A DNA stretch of 64,000 nt, taken from Gnetum montanum. Lineage: Eukaryota > Streptophyta > Gnetopsida > Gnetales > Gnetaceae. A program made the translations under genes and the position numbers. The DNA lies in NCBI GenBank assembly GCA_015680685.1, contig MNCI01005370.1, positions 559,890 through 623,889 on the forward strand, read 5' to 3'. The notes beneath the pieces are model-generated. The model searched no databases and was not told where the DNA came from. It saw only the letters and a program-made list of their open reading frames with translations. Positions within the stretch are counted from its first letter, which is position 1; every line of letters starts with the position of its first letter. Below, piece by piece: positions 13,148 to 24,329 of this stretch.

Positions 13148-13479
13148 ATGATAAGGAAGATCAAGTTAAGTAATCAGAATCCAATCCTAGATGAGGTAGA
13201 GGAGACTATTTGTATTGTTTTAGGACTTATAGATCATATTTCTAGATAAGGATCTTGATCAAGATATACCAAGTACCAAGTTCTCACCATTTTTCCTAAG
13301 TTTAGATGAATTTGTGGAAATGTTTTTTCACCTCTAAGCTTTCCTAGGTTGAAATTTTTTGATTGGGTTGTGCTGAATTAAAGATTTAGGCTTGTAAATT
13401 GTATTAGAATTAAAATTTGCAATTTTGGTAATGGATTGGAAAAAATTTTAATTTTTCTCCATACGTGTGATCAACATTT

Positions 13480-14250
13480 TTCCCTAGTTTTGGTCAATTT
13501 TCACTTAACTTTGACATTTTTCCTATATTGTATATGCTAAAATTTTATAGTTTAGAACACATAGATATATTATTCTAGGTTTTTTTGCTATAATAGAGGT
13601 TGAATTATATATTTTTTGAAATTTTTATGGATTTTTTCCCAACCAAGTTTTTAGCATTTTGGCCAATTTTACTAAAATTTTGTAGGTTTTTAATGAAAAA
13701 ACTAATAGTGTTGGCAAGGTCGTAGGCTCTCTTGGTCAACATTTTGGATCTATAGAGATGGTGGGAATAATGTAGAAGGATGATTTTAGATGTTTGGAAT
13801 TTTTAAAAAAATTTATGAATTTTTCCTAGAGTGTTTACTATAGTTGATTCACTAAAAATTGGGTTTTTACTCAAAATTTTGGCTAAAAATTGTCACAATT
13901 ATGGTTTGTTTCCTACACCTAGATTGCAACACTGGTGGAAAATTTTGGTTGTTGGGAATATGTTCTTTTCACCTTCAGCTGAATATAACTTTTTATAATT
14001 TTCTAAAGGTATTTTCTAGCCTCTAGGATCTATATTGGTTAGTTTTGGATTTGGTTGCATAGTTTCTAGTTTTCATATCTATATTGACAACGTTGGGTAC
14101 TTAGGCTTGATTTGTGGTTGTTGGGAAAATTTTCAAGTGTTGTGATCAATGTATAGCATTTTTTAGACTTTTCAATTCACATTTTGAGGTGGTTTTAAGG
14201 AAATTTATAGGGATATGTGATAATGTATAAGTTTCAAGAGCTAAGAAATC
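13480..14250. repeat. Degenerate intronic repeats in the antisense gene
   Basis: Repeated phrases of the type TTTTGGTCAATTTTC...CTAAAATTTT recur near 13,490, 13,660 and 13,880 in the presumed first intron. The corresponding intron of the other gene copy (27,480-28,160) holds clearer ~188-bp repeats. Confidence 0.45.
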
Positions 14251-16418
14251 CTATACTTCGTGTTTCTACTTTTCCTGCTTCTCCAATGTTTGAGCTTGTA
14301 TGAACTATTTGATCACTAATTTATAAAAAATTTCATTAATTAGGCCTTAGTGATATCATTCTTAGTCTTTAATTGTGTTAAATATTGGTTCTCATGTTAA
14401 GAGTTTGTGAAATGTTTGTTCTAAGGTTTTACAGGCTAATTGTTTGTGAAAATGTAAATTAGTTTTTACTATGTTACAAGTTCATCAATATGTAAAATTT
14501 GATTTTTGGCTATGTTAATTGAAATGTAGAGACTAGATTTTGGTTTATATTATGGAGGTAGTTGCATTGGTATACTTTGTTATTTTTTCATGTTTTGGAC
14601 TGAATAGCAACATTGTCATTATATAGGTTATTTTGTTCTAAATGTTGCTACTTTTTATTATAACATTTTTATGGTTTTCTATGTTCTAATTGTTATGAGT
14701 TTTGGCTATGTAAAAGACCTTGTAAAAACCTATTTTGGTTGTTTTGGAGCTAGTGGAGATCCTATGTTGCATTGGGATGGCCACACAAAAGAGTCTAAAT
14801 TCAGATATGTCCATTGATAAGTGTACTCTGAAATGGTTTAGACTTGGTACAAGAAAATTCCTAGCATACTTTCTCTACAACTAGAGTATAATACAGTGGT
14901 CACACTTGGTAGTAGATGTCACTTTCGTCATCATAAAGACCCTCTTAGTAGGGTCTTCTACCCACATCTTATAGTTCATAGTCGATTATCTTGACACTTA
15001 GAGAGATATAGAGCATAGTGGAACCTCATTTTCAGCAAGATTTAGATGGCTATTTCAAATGTGAGAAATGCCTATGTATTCATAGTAGAGTTTTTACAAC
15101 ACCTTGATGATAGACCATAGGATAAAAACACTCTTTCAAAATCTTCTAGGAACTATCTACTTGCTAGAATCATAAGTTTGATTCTAAATTATTATCAATA
15201 TTCATTTTTGGTCTTTAGGATTATTTAGTTTTCACTATTTGGATGCTTTGTTTTCTGTAGGTATAGAGTACATCTCAGGGGATTGGTGAGGAATGATATA
15301 ACTTTATCTATTGTTGGTATAACCTTGAAAGAATTCAATCAAGGTGAGATTGTGAGAGTCTAGGTGCTTAATCAACTTGAAGTTGAATTTGATAGATATC
15401 GTAAATGGTACTTTCACATGTATGAAACAAGTGTAGGGACCAATCATGTACATAAATGATGAACTCACTTAGACTTAGAAGCACATGTACCAGCTTGTCC
15501 TAAGATTCTAGCTTTACCTAAGCTTGGTAAGAAAATGTTTGTTTTGTATGGCCAAATATTTTAGTATTTTTTCTTTTTAAAAATTTTTATTTTTTTGTTA
15601 TTTATGGTTTTTTCAAATTTTTCATGGTCTTAAAAGACTAACACGTTAGCTATGTTGTATTTTGAAATTATGTGCATAATTCTATAGTTAATGTGACTAT
15701 TGTAGGAAATTTTAAGGAAAAATTTAGTCCAAGTAGGATGAACTAGACTTTGCGCAAGAATGATTGCTAGAAAAGGCTCTTATGCACATCTTAAAAAGGC
15801 TTATTGATGCAATTTTGTATGATTTATTTTGTTGCCTAGTCTAATGATGCCACCTGCTAAGATATTAAATGTGATTGGCTCTTTTGATAATGGAATCACC
15901 AAATTTATCACTTGCATTCAAAATTATCCTATTATGTTGAGCATTAATGCATCCATTCTTAACATTCTCTTTAGTATACCTTCTAGTAGTATGAAGGTTT
16001 TCACTAAAGTAGGGAAGATACAACCTATAGAGAAGAAATGGAGGCTTGGCTTAATACTCCTTCCAATGTAACATTGACCTTTAACAAGTGTAAATTTAAG
16101 AAAGCTAATGAGACCTACCCCATTTCCTATGTTAGGGCCTTTCTCTTATTACTATTGCAAAAGAAAACCATAGGATTTTAATAGGCTTGGATAATGAAAA
16201 TGGTGTTAACTGATGACACTACATTTAATTGGGATGAAATTTGCAAGCTCTACAATGACCTTAATAATGTTCATCATGTGTACTTTACATTCATTGTGCA
16301 TATATTAAGATATTTGTGGAGTTTTTGATGATCAAGAAAGATGAAGAATTGATTATACATGATGCTTTTCAACTCTCTAGGACTTGGGCTAAACATATTG
16401 CTTAGGTTATGGATCATC

Positions 16419-16562
16419 AAAATTCACCAGTCAAGGAGATAAAAGAATCACTTTCTACTACTACTTAAAATTCACTAGTCAAGGAGATAGAAGAATCACT
16501 TTCTACTACTACTCAAAATTCACCAGTTGAGGTGATAGAAGAATCACTTTCTACTACTACTA
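16419..16562 (+). repeat. Three 48-bp coding repeats (16 residues each)
   Basis: Anchors at 16,421, 16,469 and 16,517 give an exact 48-bp period. In one frame each unit reads as QNSPVKEIxESLSTTT. The second copy begins with TAA where the third has CAA, a single C-to-T change making a stop. The period is a multiple of three and the copies differ mostly in a few codons, which fits expansion while the exon was still coding. Confidence 0.85.
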
Positions 16563-16740
16563 AGCAGCCTAGTGGTTCATGTGCTTTGCATGGTTGTTCC
16601 CTTGACAACACAGGGATTGAGCCCTATGCTACACATGGAAATGTAAAGAAGGACAATAGGTTATGCATAGAACTATTTGGAACTAATAGAGATAAGATAA
16701 AGAGGCCACATGTTGAAGATAACGTTCAAATTCTTAATAA

Positions 16741-16746
16741 GTAAGT
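16741..16746 (+). other. Candidate splice donor GTAAGT
   Basis: A full-consensus plant 5' splice site directly follows the open frame with the threonine-rich repeats and splits a codon. The intron it would open now contains the whole of X-inner. The continuing exons lie after 37,315. Confidence 0.5.
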
Positions 16747-16751
16747 TTTTA

Positions 16752-17386
16752 TGATTGAAAATCTCAGTTGTTGAAGAAACCAAGAATTTCCAACAAAATA
16801 ATCTTAACCTTGGATTCTAAGGATCTCCATGAAAAATAATATTTGAGTGCCTTGGATGATTTGGTAGATCACCCAAGGACTTAAGGAGGGCAAAAACAAG
16901 ATAATGAAAATAAAAATGCAAAATGTAGATTTAATAGTAAATGAACTAAAAATAAAGCAAATAAATTTGAATTACACACAAATGGAACTATAACCTTTAT
17001 TGAAAAAATAAAGGTAGAGTCCAGAAGTATGTACAAATTTGTGCCTAATAAGAGAGCAGGTGGGTTCACTTGGGTGGGGATTTAGATTCTATTGAAACTA
17101 CTAAGATCAGCTCCAAAATCTAGAGGTTCTACCACTCCTAATTCTTTCAAATCTTTGCTACTCTTACTCTAGATCTATAATGTTGCTAATGTAAGGGGAT
17201 GAGAGGTGTGAGAGATTTGGAGCATAAAAGTGATAAATTCTAGAATTTTGGATTCCTAGGCACTTAGTGTTGATGTTAAAGTCTCACAAATTTCAAAAGG
17301 GAAATAATAGGGGTAACAATGGCTATGGGTTTCACACTAGGGGATTCAAGAAGCTTTGTGTGTGCTCAAAACTCTTGGATGCAAAA
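16752..17386 (-). repeat. Truncated 3' LTR of X-inner
   Basis: About 635 bp matching the first part of 35,865-37,315: GGATCTCCATG, GTAGATCACCCAAGGACTTAAG, AACAAGATAATGAAAATAAA, GTCTCACAAATTTCAAAAGG and TTCAAGAAGCTTTGTGTGTG in the same order. It stops abruptly at the truncated copia LTR, so roughly 800 bp of its U3-side half are missing. Confidence 0.65.
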
Positions 17387-17610
17387 AGTCGCTTACAGTC
17401 TGCATACACCATCACCACAGAGCGCCTGTGTGAAAGAAGATCCGGAACATTCAAGCATCAATGGCATCAATGGTTGGAGGTCAGTTCGATCTATTTTTCA
17501 AATTGATTTGTGCATTTTTGTTTCATGCACATTTGTAGATTAAGAGATCTATTTTTTACATGCTTCCGCTTGTGTAATCCGGTTTTGATGCACTGGACAG
17601 ATTTCTAACA
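17387..17610 (+). repeat. Left LTR of copia 1, 5'-truncated
   Basis: It aligns without gaps to 24,070-24,293 and ends ...TTCTAACA just before the primer-binding site. The first 373 bp present in the right LTR are missing. The joint at 17,386/17,387 connects directly to a broken X-family LTR, so one deletion could have removed both missing parts. Confidence 0.88.
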
Positions 17611-17612
17611 TT

Positions 17613-17624
17613 TGGTATTGGAGC
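17613..17624 (+). promoter_or_regulatory. Primer-binding site of copia 1
   Basis: TGGTATTGGAGC starts two bases after the LTR end. It matches the initiator-Met-type site usual for plant copia elements (TGGTATCAGAGC) at ten of twelve positions. Confidence 0.85.
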
Positions 17625-18780
17625 TATAGATCTCTGCCTTGATGCTTAGTTTTGGTTTTTTGGGTTTTGCTACATTGTTTTTGTCTACAAATTTCTGCGA
17701 TTTTTTTCTATGCATTTCGGGGTTTCTACAATTTTGTCTGCATATTTTTATGATGTTAGTAGATCTGGTGAGATCTGGAACCTTGATTTATGGTGCCCCT
17801 TTAGCTCAATTAGAATGAGTGCTTCAGCATTTGGATCCTTGATTTTTCATGTTGGCCTTATGTTTTCTTCTGGCCTTGGATCTGCTACACTGAGAGAATG
17901 GTGCTATCTCAAGCAGTCTATCCGATTGAGGCAGTGGGTGCTGTAGGAAGAGTAAAGGATTGGATATTGCTGTTGCTATTTCTGTAAGCGATGGATGGAG
18001 TTTTATTACATGCGGTTTTCAATATGGCTATGAAAATAACGTAAACCGTTTCACATGTAAACTATTTATCATGTTGAATGTTGGCTTTGGCATATTATTT
18101 TTTCTTTTCACGCTGCGCGATGCTCCAATGAGGATTTTTATTTTTCCGGTTGATTAATGATGGAACCTTTTATTTTTCCTGGTGGTATTTTTGAAATATC
18201 CTTTGACATGAAAAAGGAATTTTACTGTGATTTGGACATCAATATAAATTTTTGTGTATTTCAAACATTATTTTTTGAATTTATTTTATCAATGCTTTGG
18301 AATCTAAGTACAGAAAAGGTCCTTGATAAATGCACAATTTTGGACATTTGAATTTAAACTGATGGCCTTTGAAATATTTAATTTGCTCACACGGGTGAGT
18401 AATTTTGGCATTTGGAATGACAGTTTTAACACTACCATTTTTCGAAATAAGGATGCATTGATTTAAATGATTCATGTGGCAGAAAAATATATATATAGAT
18501 ATATATTCCATTGTTGTTTTGAAAAATGGCAATTATGGACTCATGTTTTGGTGTTTTTCAAGCAAGAAATGATTGTAAGTTTTTGTTTTCATGCTTGCTT
18601 AGAATTTAATTACATTTTGTCAATGTTGATTTTGATGTATAATGTAATCATATGTATAACAAAAGGGAAAATTTTTGCATCATTTACTAGTGATCCTTAT
18701 AATTTGTATAGTCATAGAGTGGCCACAGCATCTTTGATTATACAAAATTATAAATTAAGAGTTTTGGATCACATAAGTAA

Positions 18781-19326
18781 TTGTGATTAATCACATGTAA
18801 TATGATAGACTTTATCCCACAGGAATTTCTATTATATTTAATGTGGTCAATTAGGATGAAATGTTGAATTATTTTTCTTAATTTGCCCACAGGGATTAAG
18901 AAAAGGCCTATAATTCAATAGTTTCCTCTTAAGGATATATGGATCTATTTGAATTAAAGTTTAGCCCACAGGCAATTTTATGTCATTTGATTCATATCTT
19001 ACATGTTTTACATTGGTAAATGTGCCCTAAGGTATTTCATCACATATATAGTATTGTGATTAATCATCTGTCATATGATAGATTTTGTCCCACATGAATT
19101 TCCATTATATTTACAGTGATTAATCAGGGTGAAGTATTGAATTATTTTTCTTAATTTGCCCACAGGGATTAAGAAAAGGAATATAGTTTAATAGCTTCAT
19201 CATAAGGATATATGAGTCTGTTTGAATTAAAATTTAGCCCACAGGCAATTTTATGTCATGTGATTCATATTTTTGCATGTTTACATTGGTACACATGTCC
19301 TACAGTTTATAGCCTAAAATTTAGTG
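18781..19326 (+). repeat. Two ~273-bp direct repeats in the copia 1 leader
   Basis: Units begin TTGTGATTAATCA at 18,781 and 19,054. Each contains TTGCCCACAGGGATTAAGAA and a TTAGCCCACAGGCAATTTTA box. The second ends just ahead of the gag start. They are not coding; the conserved CCCACAGG boxes could be packaging or translation signals, which is conjecture. Confidence 0.85.
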
Positions 19327-19351
19327 ACATAAGCATGTTTATTTTGCAGCT

Positions 19352-20169
19352 ATGCAACCTGTAAATTACTCTGACTTTAAATGTGACATTCCTGAATTGA
19401 TGGGTGATAATTACAAGGTGTGGAAGGAGAGAATTCTCCTTCATTTAGGATGGATGGACATTGATTATGCTATCCGTAAGGATGAACCACCTGCGGTTAA
19501 TGCAACCAGCCATCCAGATGATATTGGTCTTTATGATAAATGGGAGCGATCTAATCGTCTCTGTGTAATGTTCATAAAAACCAAGATCTTGGCTGGTATA
19601 CGTGGATCATTGGAATAGTATAACAATGTGCGCACTTTGTTAAAAGCTATTGATGAACAATTTGAAACATCAGACAAAGCGTTGGCCAGCACCTTGATAA
19701 TGAAGTTCTCATCCATGAAGCTCACTAGAATTGGTGGTGTGCGAGAGCACATCATGCACATGAGGGACATAGCGGCTCAACTAAAAACACTTGAGGTTGA
19801 GATGTCTGAATCTTTCCTTGTGCACTACATCCTAAACACGCTCCCACTGCAGTATGGACCCTTTAAGATTTCTTACAACACACATAAGGACAAATGGTCA
19901 ATTAATGAATTGATGACCATGTGTGTACAAGAAGAGGGTAGACTTGCCATGGAAGCGAAGGATAGTGTGCATCTGGCCATGCGAGGAAAGAATACAAAAC
20001 AAGTCAACACTAAAGGGAAGGGAAAAATCCCTTCACAAGCTGATATCAAGAAGGAATCTAGATGCTTTTTCTGTAAAAAGAAAGGGCACATAAAGAAAGA
20101 TTGCCTTAAACATCAGAGATGGCTTGAAAGAAAGGTAATCAATCCTCATTTGTTTGTTTTGAATCTAAT
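19352..20169 (+). pseudogene. Gag of copia 1 with one stop and one frameshift
   Basis: The structural capsid/nucleocapsid precursor. The frame opens at 19,352 (MQPVNYSDF), reads through typical copia gag (GDNYKVWKERI, then ALASTLIMKF and REHIMHMRDIAAQL) and reaches a zinc knuckle CFFCKKKGHIKKDC at about 20,063-20,104 (C-X2-C-X4-H-X4-C intact). A TAG at 19,616 interrupts it; CAG is the expected codon, so one C-to-T change suffices. About 25 bases after the knuckle, at 20,131-20,137, one base is missing, and the pol frame continues in another phase. Copia gag and pol are normally one frame, so I read this as a lesion rather than programmed shifting. The upstream TTGCAG allows a longer, spliced N-terminus. 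Confidence 0.85.
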
Positions 20170-23100
20170 ATGGTTGATGTTAGTCATAACACATGGTGGA
20201 TTGACTCCGGTTCTACAATCCATGTTACTAATTCCTTGCAGGGATTAGCAAACCTAAGGAAGCTAGTAGGAAGTGAGTCATGCATCTATTCGGGCATCAA
20301 GATGCGCTCACATGTGGAAGCGATTGGCACATGCAAATTAGTTTTAAGTAGTGGTTTTGTTTTGGATTTGGAAAGGACATTTTACATTCCTTGTTTTTCA
20401 AGAAATTTAATTTCTGTATCAAGGCTTGTATCATTGGGATTTTCCTTTAACTTTTTAGATACTATGTTCAGTGTATCTTATAGATCTGAAATAGTTGGAA
20501 ATGGTACATTAACAGATGGTCTTTTTCAACTTAATTTACAAAACGACACTTCTTACACTTCTATGCATGTTCATGCTGGTATTAACCGATGTGTTATGAA
20601 TGAAGAATCCTCTATGTTATGGCATCGTAGATTAGGCCATATCTCCATTGAGAGAATCAAGCGCTTGGTAACTGATGGAGTACTTAGTACTCTTGATTTT
20701 ACTGACTTTGACACTTGTGTAAACTGCATAAAGGGAAAGCAGACCAATGTGTCAAAGAAAGGTGCCAAGAGGAGTTCTGCCATATTAGAAATCATACATA
20801 CGGATATTTGTAGTCCAGATATGGATGCATATGATCAACGGTATTTCATTACCTTTATTGATGACTACTCACGATACATGTATCTCTACTTGCTTCATCA
20901 CAAAAATGAAGCTTTAGATGCCTTTAAGGTATTTAAGGCTGAAGTAGAGAAACAATGCGGTAAGCAAATAAAGATAGTGAGGTCTGATAGAGGTGGTGAA
21001 TACTATGGTAGATACACTGATGATGGACAAGCACCTGGTCCCTTTGCTAAGTTTCTTCAAGAGCATGGGATTGTTGCCCAATACACTATGCCTGGTTCTT
21101 CGGACCAAAATGGTGTGGCAGAAAGAAGAAACCGAACATTATTGGACATGGTGCGGAGTATGCTTAGCAGCTCCAAGCTTCCTAAGTCTTTGTGGAATGA
21201 AGCCCTTAATATGGCAATGTATATATTAAAACGAGTTCCAACCAAGGTTGTCTCTAAGACACCATTTGAATTTTGGAAAGGTTGGAAACTGAGTTTGCAA
21301 CATATACGCATTTGGGGATGCCTGTCTGAGGTAAGAGTCTATAATCCACAAGAGAAGAAGCTAGACCCTAGGACCATAAGTGGGTATTTCGTTGGATATG
21401 CCGAACGGTCTAAGGGATACAATTTATTGTCCATCACATACTACTAGGTTTGTGGAATCAAGGAATGCTATTTTCTTGAGAATGACTTGATTAGTAGGAG
21501 TCATCATTCCTGGAACGAAATTCCAGCGACTGATCATGCGGATGCTCAACCCTCTACTTCAAGTACTCAATTGATTGTTGTACACAACACGCCTACAGTA
21601 CAAATATGTGATGTACATCCACCAGTCGTTGAAGTTCCACAAACTTCTAGTCAAGACATAGTAGATCCAGCTGAACAACAGATACCAGTTCCTGTTGAAC
21701 AGCCCATTGATCATCTTGCCCCTCAAGAGCCTGATGAACCAACATTAAGAAAATCTACTAGAATAAAGTGATCAGCGATTCCTAGCGACTATATAGTGTA
21801 TCTACAGGAATCTGACTACAATATAGGAGCTAAAAATGATCCTGACACGTTTTCACAAGCCATGAGTTGTAAGGAATCCGACTTATGGTATGATGCCATG
21901 AGAGATGAGATGAACTCTATGTCCACTAATGGAGTCTGGGATCTTGTCAAGTTGCCCAATGGTGTTAAAGCCATAGGATCCAAATGGGTCTTCAAGACTA
22001 AAAGAGACTCCTTGGGCAACATTGAAAGATATAAGGCTAGACTTGTTGCCAAAGGGTTCACTCAGCAGGAGGGAATAGATTACATGGAGACCTTTTCTCC
22101 TGTATCTAAGAAGGACTCCCTTCGTGTGATCATGGCATTGGTAGCTCACTTTGATTTTGAACTACATCAAATGGATGTGAAAACAACATTCCTTAATGGT
22201 GATCTAGAGGAAGAGGTTTATATGAAACAACCTGAAGGATTCTCCTCTAATGATGGTGAGCAATTGGTATGCAAGCTTAAGAAGTCTATATATGGCTTGA
22301 AACAGGCCTCCCGTCAGTGGTATTTGAAATTCCATGATGTCATCACTTCATTTGGCTTTGAAGAAAACATCATGGATCAATGCATATACCAGAAGGTCAG
22401 TGGGAGTAAAATCTGTTTTCTTGTCCTCTATGTGGATGATATCCTTCTTGCAACCAATGATCATGGATTTTTATATGCGGTGAAACAATTTCTCTCTAAG
22501 AATTTTGACATGCAGGATATGGGTGAGGCATCTTATGTCCTTGGCATTAAGATCCATAGGGATAGATCTAGATATATTCTGGGTCTATCGCAGGAAACCT
22601 ATATTAATAAAGTTCTAGAGAGGTTTCGGATGAAAGATTGTTCACCAAGTATTGCACCCATTGTAAAGGGTGACAGGTTCAATTTGAACCAGTGCCCTAT
22701 GAATGATTTAGAGAAAAGTCACATGAGCAACATTCCATATGCTTCAGCTGTTGGAAGCCTTATGTATGCTCAGGTCTGCACACGACCTGACATTGCATTT
22801 GCTGTGGGGATGTTGGGCCGATATCAGAGTAATCCAGGTATCGACCACTGGAAGGCTGCAAAGAAAGTCATGAGGTACCTTCAAGGTACAAAGGATTACA
22901 TGCTTATGTATCGACGAACTGACCATTTGGAGGTGATTGGCTACTCCGATTCAGACTTTGCTGGCTGCGTTGATTCCAGGAAATCAACATCAGGTTATGT
23001 TTTTATGCTAGCTGGAGGAGCCATCTCCTGGAGGAGTGGAAAGCAAACCTTGGTTGCTACTTCCACAATGGAGGCAGAGTTCGTTTCTTGTTTTGAGGCT

Positions 23101-23409
23101 ACTTCACATGGTGTATGGTTAAAGAGTTTCATATCAGGGCTTAGAATTCTGGATTCAATATCTAGGCCATTACAGATATTTTGTGACAATTCAGCTGCTG
23201 TCTTTATGGCTAAGAATAATAAGAGTGGCAGTCGAAATAAACACGTCGACATAAAGTACTTAGCCATAAGGGATCGCATTAAAGAAAATAAAGTGGTCAT
23301 AGATCATATCAGCACTGAATTAATGCTAGCTGATCCTTTGACCAAAGGAATGCCACCACGGTCATTCAAGGATCATGTCACTCGGATGGGACTTGGTTCC
23401 ATGATGTAA
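20136..23409 (+). pseudogene. Pol polyprotein of copia 1 (PR-IN-RT-RNase H)
   Basis: One frame holds nearly all of it. Protease has DSG at about 20,203. Pre-integrase zinc finger residues appear as LWHRRLGHIS and CVNCIKGKQ. The integrase core has HTDICSPD, RSDRGGEYYG and NGVAERRNR, giving the D, D and E residues. A serine/proline-rich linker spans about 21,487-21,771. RT has SKWVFKTK, QMDVKTTFLNGDLEEEVYM and YVDDILL at 22,429. RNase H shows YSDSDFAGCVDSRKSTSGY and ends with ADPLTKGMPP. Lesions: a missing base near 21,424-21,432 with the frame restored near 21,470, and TGA at 21,769 where CGA (Arg) is expected. All catalytic motifs that I can see are otherwise intact. Confidence 0.92.
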
Positions 23410-23680
23410 TATGTTGTACAACATTACAGTGTTAATGAAACTCTATTCAGTTGTGCGTTTTCTCATACAATTGCGCATAAAGTCATTAGAGAACACACAC
23501 ATAAGGTCGGACCGCGAATAAACATTGGGTTTGTTCATACAGTCAAAGTTACCATATAAAGGAATTAACTTTGAGAAATAATACATTGTAATACATGGAA
23601 GATACTACTCGCATTAAGAGGAACTATCGCCATGATTCATGTATTTGTTTCTTGAAAGTTGGATATTAGAATAAATATGG

Positions 23681-23696
23681 AGACCAAGTGGGAGAT
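23681..23696 (+). promoter_or_regulatory. Polypurine tract of copia 1
   Basis: AGACCAAGTGGGAGAT directly precedes the right LTR start TGTAACAATG. AAGTGGGAGATTGT is a very common plant copia PPT/LTR junction and fixes the LTR start. Confidence 0.85.
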
Positions 23697-24293
23697 TGTA
23701 ACAATGAATTAGCAGTTTATTATTTGCCAACTACACTTTCTGTTTCTGTTGTTGGATGGTTTTAGAATTTTCCCTGGTGAACTACACTTTCTGTTTCTAC
23801 TGTCGGATAGTTTTATAATTTTCCCTGGAGATGAGATAAGACTTCTAAACTTGTTGTGAAGATCTATCTCAGTTAACAATGTGATAGCTTTGGACAGCAA
23901 CATGACAGTTTTCGTTGCAATCCATCCGTTCCAACCGATTCATTGTTATCTGGAAATGGTCTCATATTTTTCTAATAAATGGTAACTGATTCCTGGACCT
24001 TCTGACTTCTTGATGGGAGAACAAGGCATAGGGAATCAATTGCAGTGTAGCAGTTCAGGTCCCTTTCACAGTCGCTTACAGTCTGCATACACCATCACCG
24101 CAGAGCGCTTGTGTGAAAGAAGATCCAGAACATTCAGGCATCAATGGCATCAATGGCTGGAGGTCAGTTCGATCTATTTTTCAAATTGATTTTTGCATTT
24201 TTGTTTCATGCACATTTGTAGATTAAGAGATCTATTTTTTACATGCTTCCGCTTGTGCAATCCGATTTTGATGCACTGGACAGATTTCTAACA
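23697..24293 (+). repeat. Right LTR of copia 1 (597 bp)
   Basis: It begins TGTAACAATG and ends TTCTAACA. Its last 224 bp match the left LTR. TAATAAAT near 23,973 is the only TATA or poly(A)-like word I noticed. It retains the ATG at 24,144 and donor-like GGAG|GTCAGT at 24,163. Confidence 0.88.
23729..23830 (+). repeat. 51-bp direct repeat in the LTR U3
   Basis: AACTACACTTTCTGTTTCT is followed by a GGATRGTTTTA...TTTTCCCTGG block, starting at 23,729 and again at 23,780. Repeats in U3 often act as enhancer boxes in copia elements such as Tnt1; a role here is inferred. Confidence 0.8.
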
Positions 24294-24329
24294 TTTGACT
24301 CTCAATGGCTTGCATGTTTAGTGTAGTGG

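Larger units (their letters stand above)
13148..16740 (+). pseudogene. Antisense multi-exon gene of X-outer, 5' half
   Basis: No protein family recognised. The gene runs opposite to gag-pol and matches the copy at 27,187-30,703. Exon 1 (ATG at 13,148) shares ...NPI(I/L)DEVE-like codons with that copy. The next coding block near 14,840-14,940 reads FRLGTRKFLAYF then QWSHL, against GAREFLACIL then MWSHL in the other copy. An exon bounded by TCTGTAG at 15,260 and GTAAGA at 15,527 reads YRVHLRGLVRNDITL, against YKVNDQGLIRNYQTL. After TTGTAG at 15,705 comes ILNVIGSFDNGITKF, then several lesions, a threonine-rich repeat, and a perfect GTAAGT donor at 16,741. X-inner inserted 11 bp beyond that donor. 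Several stops and frameshifts show it is dead. Conserved splice sites between copies suggest it was once a spliced gene. Confidence 0.6.
17480..19349 (+). other. Candidate leader intron of copia 1
   Basis: GGAG|GTCAGT at 17,476-17,485 resembles a plant donor. TGTTTATTTTGCAG|C at 19,336-19,350 resembles an acceptor with a T-rich tract, two bases before the gag ATG. Splicing would join an ATG at 17,461 in the LTR to gag in frame, adding seven codons, the last one split. The right LTR keeps the same ATG (24,144) and donor (24,163) at the same 19-nt spacing. The intron would carry the primer-binding site and several upstream short ORFs. This is inference; the frame agreement alone has a one-in-three chance. 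Confidence 0.5.
17387..24293 (+). mobile_element. Ty1/copia retrotransposon 1, nearly complete
   Basis: Order: 5'-truncated left LTR, primer-binding site, 1.7-kb leader, gag, protease-integrase-RT-RNase H, polypurine tract, full right LTR (597 bp). The domain order PR-IN-RT-RH defines Ty1/copia (Pseudoviridae-like). Over the 224 bp they share, the LTRs differ at eight positions, seven of them transitions, so the insertion is moderately old but much younger than its surroundings. No target duplication can be tested because the left boundary is a deletion junction. Coding damage is light: two nonsense changes and a few small indels. Without the left U3 it has no promoter of its own. Confidence 0.9.

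Noticed and set aside
17613-19351. Short ORFs in the copia 1 leader as genes
   Set aside because: Frames of 60-107 codons without motifs, crossing the leader repeats; better seen as upstream ORFs or intron sequence.
20131-20170. Programmed gag-pol frameshift in copia 1
   Set aside because: No slippery heptamer or clear stimulatory structure was seen; relatives normally use one frame, and a single missing base explains the change.
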